From: Eudorina sp. 2006-703-Eu-15
Lineage: Eukaryota > Chlorophyta > Chlorophyceae > Chlamydomonadales > Volvocaceae
Direction: 5' to 3'
Length of the DNA stretch: 64,000 nt
Assembly: GCA_003117195.1 (NCBI GenBank)
Contig: BDSI01000009.1
Span: forward strand, 62,001-126,000
Shown one piece after another: positions 35,939 through 50,500 of the stretch. The notes under the pieces are model-generated. The model did no database searches and was not told the DNA's origin. It saw nothing but the letters and a program-made list of their open reading frames with translations. Made by a program: the position numbers and the translations under genes. The stretch's first letter is position 1. Each line of letters begins with the position of its first letter.

Positions 35939-37452
35939 GAGCATTGGGACGCATGCCGTGTCTTAGTTATCGTCCTATCCTCAATCCTTTGCTGCTGGCA
36001 TAACAATGATGCCAGGGAAGTTCCAGCTGGTAACATGACTTCATCCGCTGGGCACGTAGGACCGGAACCTACGAGCTGGTAGCTGCGGCGCGCTCATGAG
36101 GAGGGCGTATTGGAGGGAAACACTGCCGTAGACAGGTGCGGCAGTGATGCATTTTGTCGCTGGGCTGCATGACAGCAGGGCTGTTCTACTCATCGAGCCT
36201 CTCAGGTCGACGTCAGCGCGTGCGAGGCTCGGAAGTATTGATATGTGTGTGTTAGGGTTTTCATTGTGACGGGATATGTCAACGTTGTGGATGAAGGGCA
36301 GACAAGGTGCCGTCAAGGTGTGTGCGTCGATTCGTGATTCAATTTGACGTGGGTTTCACTGATGTAGGAACGTGCGCTACCGAGGAAGACTACTGAAAGT
36401 CAGAGCAGGCTACCTACCGCCAGAGACTCGCTAGGCAGGCTGAGCTGTCCAGATTGGTTGTCGTACATAATGGTATAGTTCGGTGGTTTCGTGGGATATG
36501 ACACGCAAACAACTTCATAGTTTACAGCAGCTGTTGATAGTGATCTAATTTTTCTCGTGAGACTGGTGATGAGGTGTGCTGAGCCGCCGCCTAGGAGTGA
36601 CTCATATTTACCCAGAAATGAGCTATTTATCGCCAGGAGTGACGGACATGTTGACCCATTCGGCTTGCAGTCGAAATGACCGCTAATCAACCCGTTCGTG
36701 GACAGATCGACCAAAACCATGTTCACCTGATGTAACACGTTGGTGCTGCCAGGGGAGTACAGTCTGAATGTCCTAAATAATAAAACCATCCCGCAAAACA
36801 AACCAGTCCCGGATGAATTTGATGCAACAGCCTCACGACACATTCGTCCGACACACAAATAATCCTCGCATACTTAATGCGACGCGGCTCCATTGCCTGT
36901 TAAAGTGAACAATTCAGATCATGCCGATGCATCAATAGATCCCGAGATTGTGGGCGAGGCTGTAAGGGGCCGGTTTGGGAGCATTCCGGCAGACATCAGA
37001 TCTCCCAATAAACTGGCAGCCATTGACGTCCGGGCATTTGTATCATGTGCACTGCTCCTGCCTGTACTGCTGCGTACTGCGATTTCTGTCACAAGTGTCG
37101 TACTGCTCATGCTCCCGTCCGCTCCCCCAGATGTGCTCAGTACGATGCCGCTGTTTTTCGTTGGTTGTCCAGAAACGTTGGTTTGAACAGCGTCCGCACC
37201 CTGTACGCCACAGAACAGGCCCAATGGGGGATCGTACGGCAATTTGTTTAGTTTTCAACGCTCACTCCCTGGAGGTTGCTGTCTACCAGGAATGTTTAGA
37301 AATGGTACCCCCTATATGTCAATAATTAATACAGCGACCCCGCCCGCCTTCAGTCCAAAAAGACAAGCGGTCCCAGTCGCAGTCGATGCCAGTCCCAGTC
37401 CCAGTCGTTTCAGCACGGTAACGAAGTTCCTCCCTTGATTACCATCGTTACC
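35939..37452. other. Convergent intergenic region; no gene seen
   Basis: It lies between the 3' ends of flippase gene 2 (plus) and the NLR-like gene (minus). TGTAA occurs on the plus strand at 36731-36735 and 36961-36965, and TTACA (TGTAA on the minus strand) at 36532-36536. These are candidate polyadenylation signals but far from the stop codons, so I do not call them. Short frames on both strands show no conserved motifs. Confidence 0.4.
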
Positions 37453-40400
37453 TTACCCATTCGCTATACCACCATTGCGACCCGTTATCCGACGTCCTCC
37501 CATAACGTCCTGGGCTTGTTTATAGTCTTCAAGTTTAGAACCCCCTTCACAAGATACGGTACGGTACTGCACCTGCCGCCAAGAGTCTGACTTGGGCGCC
37601 TGTCTGGGTCGTACCTGGAGCTCAAGGTGCGCCGCCCGTGCCGCCTCCACCAGCAGCTGCTTATGCCGCGATGCGGCGTCCAGTCTTGAGTTCAGCTCGG
37701 GCGGGGCATCCGCAGATGGGGTACCGCCGCCGCCGGCTGGGCCTGAGAACCCCGTGCCGCGACCTCCTGCATCGCCCCTAACCATATGACTCAACGACGC
37801 ATCCGGGTCCGACCCAGAACCCAAAGAATTCAGCGGCTCAGGCAGCGCCGGTTTCCGCTGTTGCAGCTGTGTCGGTGGAGGCCGCGGCGACGGTCCCGGG
37901 ACGGACAGCTGCGTTCGGTGCGGCCCGCTTCCCTGTGGCGCCAGCGGCGGCTTCCCAGACCGCCCCGAACCCGGCCTCCCGGAATTCGGCCGCGCACCGG
38001 CCACGACGCCGCTGCTGTCCTTATCCTGAGCCGACGTGGCACCTGGTGCCGTCGCTGCCCCTGGCTCCTCGTCTCCCGGCTTCCGCGGCTGCATCTGCTG
38101 TTTCTGCTGCGATTGAAGATTTTGCTGCTGGTTGGGAACCGGCGGCGGCGGCCCGTGCCCGTGATCCTGTGTCCAGCGTGGGCGGTACGCTTGGTACACG
38201 GTCTCGCTCTCGGCCTCCTTGCCCTGCCGCTTGAGCAGGAAGACCAGGTTGCTGACGGCGGTCACGACGGACGGGTGCGTCGCCCCCAGTGAGGCCTCCA
38301 GCACGGCGATGGCCTGGCGGCAGCACTCCTCCGCCTCCGGGAGCTTCTGCTGGTAGCGCAGCGCCCGTGCGATGTTGTTGAGGGTGGTGCCGACGGCGTG
38401 GTGGCTGGGGCCCAGCACCTTGCGCTTGATGGCCAGCGCCTCCCAGAACACCTGTGGCAACCACGACCAGGAGCCAGCCCACCACAGCATCACCGCGCCA
38501 CGACCCGCAGGGCGCCAGCTCCTCCATTACGCAAGCTGGGCGTGTGCAGTGCGGTGGACGGAAAAAACACGGGATGCAAACACCCAGGGAGCAAGGACCA
38601 AGGGAAGAAGGGATGATTGGCATCACGGCGGTGTGCTGCCCGTCGACCCTCTCCGCCCCAGCTCACTCCTGTGCCCCGCCGACCGTACCTGCTCTGCGGC
38701 GGCGTGCTTGCCCTGACTGGACAGCGCCGTGCCGATGTTGTTCAGCGCCTGGGCCACCTCCGGGTGGTCGGCCCCCAGGGTGCACTGACGGATGGCAAGG
38801 GCCCTGCGCGGAGGGCTCCCGCGTTCAGTCGCACCCGGGGGGTGGCGGGTGGGACACTGCGCGGCGTCGTGGTACGACATACGGTAGACACAGTCCCGGG
38901 TAGACACAGCCTGATGCCGTCAGTGCTCTCCCTCCACAGGGTTGCGCATGCCGCAACCCGCAACTTGCGTACGGCATCTGACGACGTGGAAGGACCCCAG
39001 CAGCCCAGCTAGGCTCGCGTTCAAGCCGCCCCATCGCGCTGACCCGCTAACCCGCTGACCCTTGCTTCCTCCGCATCCCCCCGATCCGCGATCCCCACGC
39101 ACGCACGCATGCACACACGCACGCACGCACGCACGCACTTGCGGTAAAAGTGTTCCTCCTCCAGGAAGCGCTTCTGCAGCCCTGCCGCGATGCCCGCACT
39201 GTTGTAGCTGTCCGCCACAGCGGGGTGGTCATCGCCCAGGAGCTCTCGGCGGACCTGAGGAGGGGCGGGCAGGGGGCAGCGGGACAGGGAGGGGGTGGGA
39301 CAGGGGGCAGCGGGACAGGGGGCAGCGGGACAGGGGGCAGGGGGACAGGGGGGCAGGGAGGGGGTGGGTGGGAGCAGGTGAAGTGGGGTGGGGTGAGGTG
39401 GGGTGGGGTGGGGTGGGGTGAGGTGGGGTGGGGTGACAGGGCGTGGAACGACAGAGAAGATTAGACCAGGTGAGATCAAAACAGATCAGGGCAGGGACAC
39501 GTTCCGCGGCGGAAGTCCCAGGGTGACCGACGGCGACGGCATTTCCAAAATCCCCGAGGGGGAAATCGACAAAAAGTAGCGTCGACTCCTGGTGGAATCC
39601 AACCCTCCATCCCACCCAACCCTAACCCACCTTGAGCACCTCCTGGTACGCCTCCTCCGCTTCCTTGTACCGCCCCGTGTTGCGCATCACCCGCGCCAGG
39701 TCTGACAGGCTGGCGGCCACGTCCACGTGCCGGTCGCCTGGACGCCCCGAGGAAGGCAGGGAGAGGGGGAGCAGGGGGAAGGCAGGGGGAGGGGAAGGGG
39801 GAGGGGGAGCAGGGCACAGGGGCCACCGGCTGAGTGGAGGAGAGGTCCCGCGGGAGTTGGACGGGTCACCCGGACCGCGTGGTGGTGTACACGCTACGAC
39901 ACGGACGCGTGCATCGGCCATCACCATCAATACCCGGCAAGCGGCGGTCCTGAACCTCTTGGACGTCAAAACCGATGCATTCCCCTGGACGTCAAGCCTC
40001 CGCCTCGCAACCCATGGCACTGGACGTGAGGGCGGACTTGCAGAGCCGCCCGCCCGCTTGCGTCCCCCCTGCGCACCGACCTTCCCTCCCCCTCCCTCCC
40101 CTACTCCAGATACCTATACCGTAGCTTCATTATGCCTACGTACATATATATATGTACGTCCTCCCATCCTCCAGCTGCCCATAGCTTCATGGTGTCTACT
40201 TAATATGTACAGCACTCCCCTACTCCGCCCTTCCCGCCGGCACCCACCAAGCGCCGCCTTCCGCAGCCTCAGCGCCGCCTGGTGCTGCTCCTCCGCCTCA
40301 GTGTACCGCCGCAGAGCCGACAGCGCCAGGCCCAGCCCGCTGTGGCAGGCGGCGGCTTCCAGCGACTCAGCCCCGTGGATCCGCTCCGACTGCGCCAGGG

Positions 40401-43400
40401 CACCGCGCCAGGCCGCCTCCGCGTCCTCGTACCTGCGCGTAGGCGTGCAGGGGCCAGGGGGTGGGTGTCAGCAAGTTCTCACTCGCCCGAACCACTCAGA
40501 CTCATGGCACGAAGCGCGTGTGCGTGTGTGCGTGTGTGGGGGGACAGGGTGCGGCATGTCCACGACACGAGCCAAAGGGGCCGCCGACCCGACCCTGCCA
40601 CCACCCGCAGACTCCGCGCCATCCCCCGCCAACCTCCGTATGGCTGGGACCCTCTGGGACTGCACCGGCTGCCTATAGCCACGCCCCTGCTGCGAGGCAA
40701 GCACGAACCACAAAACTGCGCTTCGAGGGCCAGGCTGCTGGATGCATGTCCCAACCGCGACCCAGCACGCCCGCACCTGGCCTGCTTGTGCAGCGTCTGC
40801 GCCCTCGCCCGCGCCGCCAACGCCGCCAGCAGCTCAGCGCGCAGCAGCGGCTCCGCGGCTCCCAAGCCCGGCGCCGGGACGGCGACGGCGCCGGCCCGAG
40901 CCGGGGCTGCAGCCGCCGGTGCGGCTGCTGCTGCAGCCGCTGCCGGTGCGGGCGGGTGCGCGGCTGCGTGCTCCCCCACGGCGCTCCAGAAGGCGTCCAT
41001 CTCGGCGCTCGCGTCCAGTACCAGGGCGGAGAAGAGCTCCGAGGCCGCCAGGCCGGGCAGCCGCGAGGCGCCGATGGTGCCCCACAGCATGCGGTCGGGG
41101 TCGGGGCACCTGGCGGCTACCTGAGGCCGGGGGGGGGCAAAGGGAGGGAGGGAGGGAGGGAGGGGGGAGGGAGGGAGGGAGGGGGGAGGGAGGGGGGATG
41201 GTATGGGCAATTGGTAGGTATATTGAAGCTGCGCTGACCGCCAGAGCAAGGGAGTGGGGAAGGGACATCCCGCGGCGGTGATGAGGGCCGGTGGTGGTTC
41301 GGAAGGGTTACGGGGCGGGTTGGATGTTGTCTGGGGGGGGGGGGGCGGCCGGGGACGGCTGCAAAAGCGAAGCGCGAATGCCCGATTATCCGGCGAAAGG
41401 CGATACGGAACAGCTGATACACATGCTCCAGCATTCTGAGGGGGCGGCTCGTTGTGACACCAGCGGCGTTGAATCGCTCCAGGACGGGGGAGTCATGCGT
41501 GGCCAGGAGACCTCTCCACTTCGCCCGGCAAGGCCCCTTCCCGCCCTGCCTCACCAGCAGCATCGCCTGCACGTCCTGACGGAGCTCCGAAGCCAGCTGC
41601 ATCGCCGCTCGTACGGCACCCTCGCGGTACAACCGGTCCGCCCGCAGGAACTGCGCGAGCACGTGGCCCACGAAGCGGCACTGCAGCGCCACCTGTCCCC
41701 CCGTAGAATGTGGGAGGGTGTGGGTGTGGGTGTGGGAGGGGAACAGGCGCAGCAAGGAAGGGAGGAGGGGATTTCGGGGTATCATCACGCCACGGCCTGC
41801 GAACCCGCTCACGACCACCGAGCAGTAGCATCAGCAGCAGCAGCAGCAGCACAGGCCCCGAACTCAGCCCCACCCTGAGCCATTCATTGCGGTAGCCGGC
41901 ACGGGATGTAGACACGGGAAGTAGGCTGATCGACCCGCGGGTCAAGCCAATCGCAACCCGCACCGCAGGAACCCTTCCACCGCCACCGCCACCCGACCGT
42001 CCCCGCACAGCAGCCTATCCAGTAAGACCGGTCAGGTTGCACCCTCCCACCCACCCCGCCCCACCCACCCACCCGGCTCTCCATATCCAGCTCAGCCAGG
42101 AGCGACCGAGCGGCGTCGAGCACTCCAGGGGTGAGGCTGTAGCAGCCCTGGCCATACCCACCCATGGTGACGCCAAAGCCGGCTGCGCCGCCACCGCTGC
42201 CACGGGCGCCGCTACAGCCACGGCACATAATGAGGCTGTAGCCCAGCAACACGTCCAGCAATGCCCGCACGGCGTACGGCGGTTGGCCGAGCAGCGCCGA
42301 CGCGGTGTCCTCATCCCATGAGCCCGGCATGATGCTCAGCTGTACGAGCGCCGTACGATGCTCATCACTGAGCGCCGCCAGCATTGCCGCTGCCACGGCA
42401 GCGCCGCTGCCGTACGTGCGTCCGCCGGCGCTGCCGACGTGGCCGCTGAATGCGGGCTGCAGCAGTACTTGAAGACCACCACCGCCGCCGCCACCGCCGC
42501 CACCGCCACCGCTGTCGGCGGAAGCCCCGGCGGCGCCGACGATGCCCTGGCCGCTGGTCTGTGAGGTCCGCAGCAGGAACGACATGCTGCGAGCGACGCT
42601 GGTGTTGTGGCGGTGGCTGCGGAGGTGACTCGGGGACGGCGTCATCGCCGATGAGGGCGTGCCGTACACGGCGCCGTAGCCGTACATCCGCCTGCCGCCG
42701 CCGAGGGGCGCCCCGTCCCCGCACAGCGGGTTGGTGCTGTCCGTCTGCGCCTCCCCGGGGGAGCTCCCGGGTCCCACCCTGGAGCCGTCGGCCAGGTAGC
42801 GCGTGAAGCCGTACGTGACCGACGTGTGCGATCCGCCCGAGGGCGTCACCGGCGAGCGGTAGCGGCCCGGCGGGACAGCCGCGGACAGCGGCGACTGCGA
42901 CCGCAGCAGCCGCGGCGTGCCGGGCATCTGGATGGACGGCCCCGAGGGGTGCACCTTCCCTGGAGGAGGAGCCCCAGCAGCCCCCGCCCACCCGGGGCCA
43001 GAGCCCGGCTCGGAGCCGGCGCCGGCGGCGGCGGCGGCGCTGCCGCCGCCGCTGCGGCCGCAGGGGCTGAAGCCGCCGCCGCTGCCGGCGCCGCCGCTGC
43101 CGGTGGGGCTGTAGGCGCGCGGCGTGCCGACGACGGTGGCCGCGGCGCTGCGGGCTCGGGCCATGGCGTCCCGCAGCGTAATGGCTCCGGCGCCCACCGC
43201 GGTGGCGGCCAGTCGGAGGGCGAGGGGGGAGAGGCCGCAGGCAGCCACCAGCTGCCGGGCCTCGTCCCAGCTGAGGCACCTGCGCGTGGGGCCGGGCCGG
43301 ACCGGGGCGGTGGGTGCTTGGTGTATAAATTCGGGGAATCCATATTTTGATTGGCCAGCACGGGAACGCCTGGAGGGACAACCCACCAATGCGCAGGAAC

Positions 43401-43533
43401 CCGCTCCGGGGCCCCCTCCACCCGCCAACACGCACATACTCACAACTACAAGGTTTCATTGCTAAAATAAAGCACACACACACACTCAGCTCACTTATTT
43501 TTCACACACACACACACACACTCAGCTCAGTTA

Positions 43534-43621
<88 letters not shown>

Positions 43622-44451
43622 GCCCGCGTGCCCCCGGAGCCTGTTCTTGCCCTTGCGTCTGTTGTTGCCCCTGCGCCGGTGGTTGCCCCCGCTGCCCCTG
43701 CGCCTGTTATTGCCCCCGGTTGCCCCCCACCCGCCGCCCAACTGCATCCCCGGCGCGCAGCATGCACTTGCGCGCTTGGGCTTCCGGCGTAGTGGGGAGC
43801 TCTGTGAGAGTCCGCACGCCGGCAGTCCGCAGCATCTGCTATTAGTTCTTTGCCCCTGCGCTGTGACGGCCGTTGACCGCGTTCGTACCCGGCACATCAC
43901 TGCAAATTCGGCACCCGCATCTTTGCATTCCATTTGCTTTGCTCGTTTTTTCCTTCTTACTAACAACTTTTAGGACCGTCGCGCTCACGTGTGTCCCTGT
44001 CTTGCCATCCGCCTTGCATGTCCTCCGACTTCGCTTCGATAACCACTGACGGTGCTGCTTCGCTTGGTGCTCCCGTTTCTGCATTCAGTATCTTTTCCTT
44101 CTGCACGGGCTGGGACGGTTGTGCCGGGCACTTGCTTGCTGTCGGCATTGCACGCGCTGTTGACGCATACGCCCTTGCTTTTGCTGCACCTTAGGATCAG
44201 TAGGTAGCTTAGTAGAGTTTTCATCTGCATTAGCCTACGACGTCATAGCCGCTGCTTCTGCTGGCGTCCCGGCGCCCACCGGCGCTCGACAACGATACGG
44301 GACGCTGCAGCATCACGGCCTACACCACCTTGGGACTCCTTATGGACGACATATTTCGCCCTGGCATATTGGTAACTCTGGTCTCGGTCTCAGTCGTCGG
44401 TTGCATTGCTGGACACGGGTCTGCTTATTCGCGGCTCAGCTTTTCTCCTTG

Positions 44452-44536
<85 letters not shown>

Positions 44537-47500
44537 GCAGCTTTTCTCCTTGCTAACACACTCGCCGGGTATATTTTGTGGGTATATTTTATAAACGCAT
44601 ACGGGCAAACTAATCGGGCGCCAAACGGCCCCTCGCATGTCACGCACTCCTGTCCTGCCTGCCTCAATAACACACTCGCCGCCGCACCCACTTGGCCATG
44701 TCCTGGACCAGGGCGACCGCGGCCGGCTCCGGCAGCGGCCCCAGCCACCAGTACTCCACCTCCCGGCTCCGCAGCTCGAGCGGCTCAGTGCTGGTCAGCA
44801 GCACCCGGGCGCCGGGGACCACCGCCAGCAGCTGCAGGGAGGGGGCGGGGCGGGGGGAGGGGGGAAGGGGGAGGGGGGAGGGGGGAGGGGGGGCTAGGTG
44901 GACGCATTTGCAATGCGCTTACCGCACGCCCCTGACACATCCCCCTACCCGGGCTGGCGGTGTCTCCCCTGTTTTCACTTTCACATCCGTACAGCCCCCT
45001 ACAACCCACCACCCCGCCCTTACCTCCGACAGTGCCGCCTCCGGCTCCGCGTCCAGGGTGACGGCTCCGCCGCCGGCGCCCCCCTCCCCCGCGCCCCCGG
45101 TCCCCCGGCCCCCTCCTCCTCCCCCGGGGGGCCTTAACGTCCGGGGTGCCGTCTGCCGGATCGTGAGGGGGGCCCGCTGAGGAGCTGAGGCCGTCGTACA
45201 CGTCCCCCAGGCAGTCCACCCCGTCCAGCACCAGCAGCAGGGGCCCCCGGGCCGCCAGGGCCTGAAGGGCCAGGGACACACTCGCGGTACCGGCGGCGTC
45301 ACCGTGCTCCGCCTGCGAGGGAGTGGGGCCGGGCCGGGGGGGGTGGCGCCGGGGGGGGCCGAGGGGGGGGGGCTGGGTTGTAGTTGAAATGGGTGGACGG
45401 GGTCATGGACGTCGTGTTTACTGACAGAGAGGAATGACGGGTAATGGATGGCGCGGGGGGGGGGGTAATGAGTGGCGCGGAGGAGTTCAAACGAAACGCG
45501 GCGCGTGAGAGGGGGAAGGGGGAGGAGGAGGCAGGGAGGACTGAGACAGGGGGCAAGGGGCCCGACCGGTGCCCCTCGGTGGCGCAGTGACCGCTACCCA
45601 GCGCGGTGTGGGTGGGAGGGGGCTTCGGCTGGGCGGTCACCGCCGGCTTGGCCCCCCATTGGACTCCCTGTTGCCCCTCAAGGGGGCTGTCAAGGGCTGA
45701 CCGGACTTGCGCCTTCCGGCCGCCGCACCCGACCGACCCCCGACTGAACCTGGAGGTGGGGCTTCAACAGCGGCGTCAGCCAACCGGACACCTACCAACT
45801 ACGCAATCGGATATTTATTTCGCGATTTCGCTGTCTTCCTTGACGAAGGGGCTTGAGCAGCCGGTGAGGGCAGTGGGACGCCGGGGGGCCCCAGCGGCAT
45901 GAGTGCCCGGCAGCTACTCGTGCCCCGGTCGTACGCTGTACGCCGCCGCCACAGGACACCGGGGAGCGGGACACCCTCAGGCCCCCCTCCCCTCCCATGA
46001 AGTATGCCCACCAACTCCCGAGATCCTCCCCTCCCCTCCGCTCCCCTTCCCCCCTCCCCTCCACCCTCCCCTCCCCTCCCCCCGCCCGGCCCAGCCCCGC
46101 CCACCTTGGCCACCCCCAGCGCCCCGGCGAACCGCGCCGCCATCTCCGCCCGGCAGTCCGCCCCCTGCAGGTCCACGTAGTAGGCCCCACCGGGCAGCGA
46201 CCCGCCCTCCCACAGCCGCCGGGCCGCAGCCACCGCCACCGCCGACTTGCCCATGCCTGTGTGTGTGGGGGGGGGGGAGAATGAGGGGCCGGTGCGCCCC
46301 GGTGACCCATCGGCGAGGCGCTGCGGGTCAATCGCAAGCAGGGGCCCGCCTGGTGCATTTCAAGCAGCGCGGCTTCCGACAAGCGGGGGGGGGGGCGATT
46401 GTGGTCGTCGCGGCCAGAGGGCGCGACGACCGGGTCGTAGGATTTACATGTGCGCACGTGCCGGCCCGTCTGTTTGGCAGCTTCTTTTCTCTTTTCAATT
46501 TAACCCCTTCCGAAACCCTTGACCCCATCCCGCTCACAGAAACCGACCTGTCTCGGCGACGATGCACACCGCGTGGGCCCGGCCGCCGCCGATGCTCATC
46601 AGGTTCCGGAGCGGCCCGTCGGCGACCTGACCCTCCAGCGCCAGTGTCAGCGGCGGCGGAGGCGGCGGAGGCAGAGGCGCCGCCGGTCCTCCTGCCGCCA
46701 ATGCCGTCGACAAGCCCCCGCCACTGCCATTTCCATTCCCGCTGCCCCCGCCCCCGCCCCCGCCCCCGCTCCCGCCGCTGGTGCTGGTGCTGGTGCTGGC
46801 GGTCACCCCGGCCGCCGTCAGCGCCTCGCTCCACACGCGACGGTGACGCGGGGCGCCAGATCCCGCCATCAAGATCCTAGAGATCTGCCGTACATCGTCG
46901 TCCCGTCCCACGAAGCGGTCGCTGTCCAGCGACGGCAGCGAGCAGCGGGGCTCCAGGGAGGTGTACGGCTGAGACTGGGGGGGTTCGCCGGGCTGGACGG
47001 AGGCTGCTGCGGCCGCGGTGGGTGCGGTGGGAGCGGCTCTCGGGGTGGTGGCGGCGAGCAGGGGCTCCAGGGGGGCGGCGGAGGCGGCGGCCGATGGCGA
47101 CGGCGGCAGGGGCTGGGCGCGGCCGTCCGCAGCCATTCCCCCGATGGTGGAGGCACTGCTGCTGCCGCTGCTGCGGAGGAGGAGGGGGGGCGGTTCGCTG
47201 CCGCCGCTGCGGCTGACGGCACCGCGACCGTCCTGGCTCAGCCGCTCTGCAGCAGCAGCGGCGGCAGCAGCAAGTACGGCAGACAGCGCTCAACTTCGGG
47301 CTACGATCTTGCAAATCCGCCGGCGTGCCGGTGTACCCAGTAACCAGTAATAATAGACAACAAACCACAAACACCCATCCGCCTCGGCAGGGGGGGAGGA
47401 GGGGTCGAGCGGACTTCTTCTTCCGCTGAACACACTCATGAGCACGGTTCGATTTTCTAATACCCATGAACACGTACATACTGGGCCGGTGGTGGTTTGA

Positions 47501-50500
47501 CGCAATTCCATTCGCAGGTGATCATGGCAAGTAACTGTTGGTAACTTGTTTGGGTCGGGCAGGTTCTTCGCTGGATGGATATACATGTTCTCGCTGGGAT
47601 GAGGGATGAGGGACGAGGCCGCCGGCGTCGGTTGCCACGGGTCGTACAGGCCGGCCCGGCCGTACCTGTGAGCTGGACGACGATCTCCCGCAGATTCGCG
47701 TCCGCGGGCACTGTACGGCGCAGATCCACCACCGAGATCCGACCCGCAGCTGAGACATCCAGTCGGCGCTGGAAGGCTGTACGGCGGTACGGGTCTGACA
47801 GGCGGGCGGACAGCGCCGCAATGATCTGCCGTCAGAGGGGGGGAAAGATGGGGAGGGAGGCGGGGGGAGGGAAATACAGGAAATTGGTAGACATTTTCAA
47901 ACTGCGCTGCTGCCAGAGCGACGGTGGGGACGAGGGGGAGGTCAGTAGGGGCAGCGCGGTTTCGCTTTCTTGTTTCACGTGTGTGTGTCAGCTCGGCAGG
48001 GGCAGGCGGGCAGGAGAGGGCGACGTAGCCTCGCCAGGAAAGTCGAGGCGTATGGTGCCGACCCCACCTCGTATATCCACACCCCCGCGGGTCGAGCAAC
48101 GGCCCCGTTCCTACCCTCCCCTCCCCTTCCTGACACACGCCCACCTCCGGGTCCACGGCCCCTCCGCCACGGACCCACCAACGCACGGGCCCCCCCACCT
48201 CACCCCCACACTCGCGGCCCAGTTTTCGCTTACGCCCCCACCCACACCCACGTGCAACACACGGACGCCCCCTCCCCCTTCCCCTCCCCCCCTTCAACCA
48301 ATTTCCTATACCCTCCCCCGCCCCCTCTCTCCCCCCCCCTCTCTCTCTCTCCCCACCAGCTGCTCCACGGGCACCCTCCCCAGCTCCGCCGGGAAGGCCT
48401 CCCACCACAAGGCCCACGTGACGTCCTGCAGCGAGTGGAAGCACTTGCGCCACAGCACCCGCAGGTCGGGGTGCGGGATGAGCGAGTGGACGCCCTCGGA
48501 GCGGTCCGCCTCCAGCAGGCCCACCGCCTCCTGGATCTGGACGAGTGAGGGGAGGGAGGGGCGGAGGGGCGGGAGGACAGGGCAGGACAGGGCACATGGG
48601 GGCGACAGTGGGGCGGTCACACCCGGGGGAGGTGGGGTCGTCACGGGGGGGGGCGGGTGCCCTCGGGGGGGCAGCAGCACGGCTCCGGAACCCATCTCAT
48701 GGCGCTCTCCCCCTGCCGACCCCCACCCGCACCCCCCCTCTCCCTGCGGAGGGTCTACCAACCTCCTCTACGGCCCCCCCACCCTAGGCCCCCACCCCCC
48801 AACCCCCCCACCCGGTACCTACCTTGTGCAGCGTGAGCTGGTTGCCCACCCCCAGGCTGGCGGCCACCTGCAGCAGCTGACCCGGCTCCCGCAGCACAGC
48901 CTCCACACCGCCCAGCTCCTCGATACGGGACCGCAGCCGGCCCTCCTCGTCGTCGTACTTGGCTTGCCTGCGCGGTGCGGGCCACGACGGCAACCACACC
49001 GTCCCTCACGCATCGTGGGAAGGTCCGTGGGAACGCCGGGGGGGGGGGAGGACCGGGGGGGGAAGGACCAGGCACCCACTTACTCCTTCCTGCCCCCTGT
49101 CACGAGGCTGATACCGCGTGCGAGAGCGGGAGCCAGCGAGGGCGAATCCGAGCAGCCCCGGACACCCCATCCCGGAGGAGGGCAGGGGGGGGAGGGAGTG
49201 AGGGCGGAGCGGGCTACAGACCTGGGACCGAAGGGTCACCCCGACCGCGATACGGCCGGGACGACCCCACGACCGCAGCGGCGACCCGCCTGTCGACACG
49301 TAGGCACCACACCGCGACGACATTCCCCCGCCTCCCATTCGCGCCTCACCGCTGGGGCCTGCTTGACCCCGTCCCGACCGGCCGTCACGGCGCGGCCGCC
49401 TCCCACAGCGGCCGGGTCCCCATCTCCCCTCATCCTCCCCCCCCACAAACACACTTTTGCAGGTGGGTACATTGCGATAACAACGCGAGGATCGCACGCG
49501 CGCACAGCATTGTGGTGTGAGTCTGTGTGGCCAAGGCAGCCGACCCGCACCAAGCTGGTAGACGGAAGCGCGCCAAAAGCGCGCCAACTTTAACAGCGTT
49601 CTTCCGACATAGCAGCCTTTCATTTTTGTATGGGTCGGGCAATGGGTATATTTTATACGCATACGGGCAACTTTCGGGCGCTAATCCGCCCGTGCATATC
49701 ACGCACTCCTGCTCTGCCTGCCTTAAGCAACACACGTCAGCCGTGCTGTCCTTACACTCCAGGGAGCGGATATTTAGTTGCCGCGTGACGACACGTGGTC
49801 TGCTTAAAGGCCGCGCAAGTACATCACTTCAGGTTTGATTCGGGGCGGAGTTTCTCGTTGAACTCAATCCCCCCCTCCCTTCGTGGCGCCCCCCCCCACA
49901 CACACCGGGTTCCGGGTATTTCGGGTGTCATTTACTTCCGTCGCCTACATCGCCAGTAACGCTGGACTTCGCTTCTCGCGGCTCAGTTATCTTTCACACA
50001 CGCACCTCCTCTGCAGCCGCTGCAGCACCTCGGTGGCCGCCTCCTGCACCCCGGCCGCCGCCACCTGCAGCCCCAGACTGGCGTCCGCCACCATGCCGCC
50101 CAGGGCGTTCCACAGCTGCGGCCCCAGGGGGTGGGGGGGTGGGGACCGGGGCGGAGCTGCGGGTGCTCAGTCACGCGCCAGCCCTCCATACCTCATACCC
50201 CTCCTTTTGGGTGGAGCGCGATGGAGCAGCTGACGGTCGGGTACAGCAGTGGCTGTGACTGTGATGCACATCGCCCCTCGTCCGCATCCCTTCGCCCTGG
50301 ACCGGGTATGTACGCTGTGTGTGGCCGACATACGGATGAAGTAACAACCTTGACCTTGGGTGAACCGACTTCGTCGCTGCCAAGCTGCACGGAACACACC
50401 CGCCCTGGAGAGAGAGCGTGCGCGTCACCCAACATCTCCGCCTCCGCACATTGCCCCTCCACCCCCATCCCCCACCCTCTCACCTTCCACCCACCCCCCA

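Noticed and set aside
47575..49593. 672-codon open frame on the plus strand
   Set aside because: Runs antisense across exons and introns of the NLR-like gene and has no motif. Composition (Pro/Thr/Arg) explains the lack of stops.
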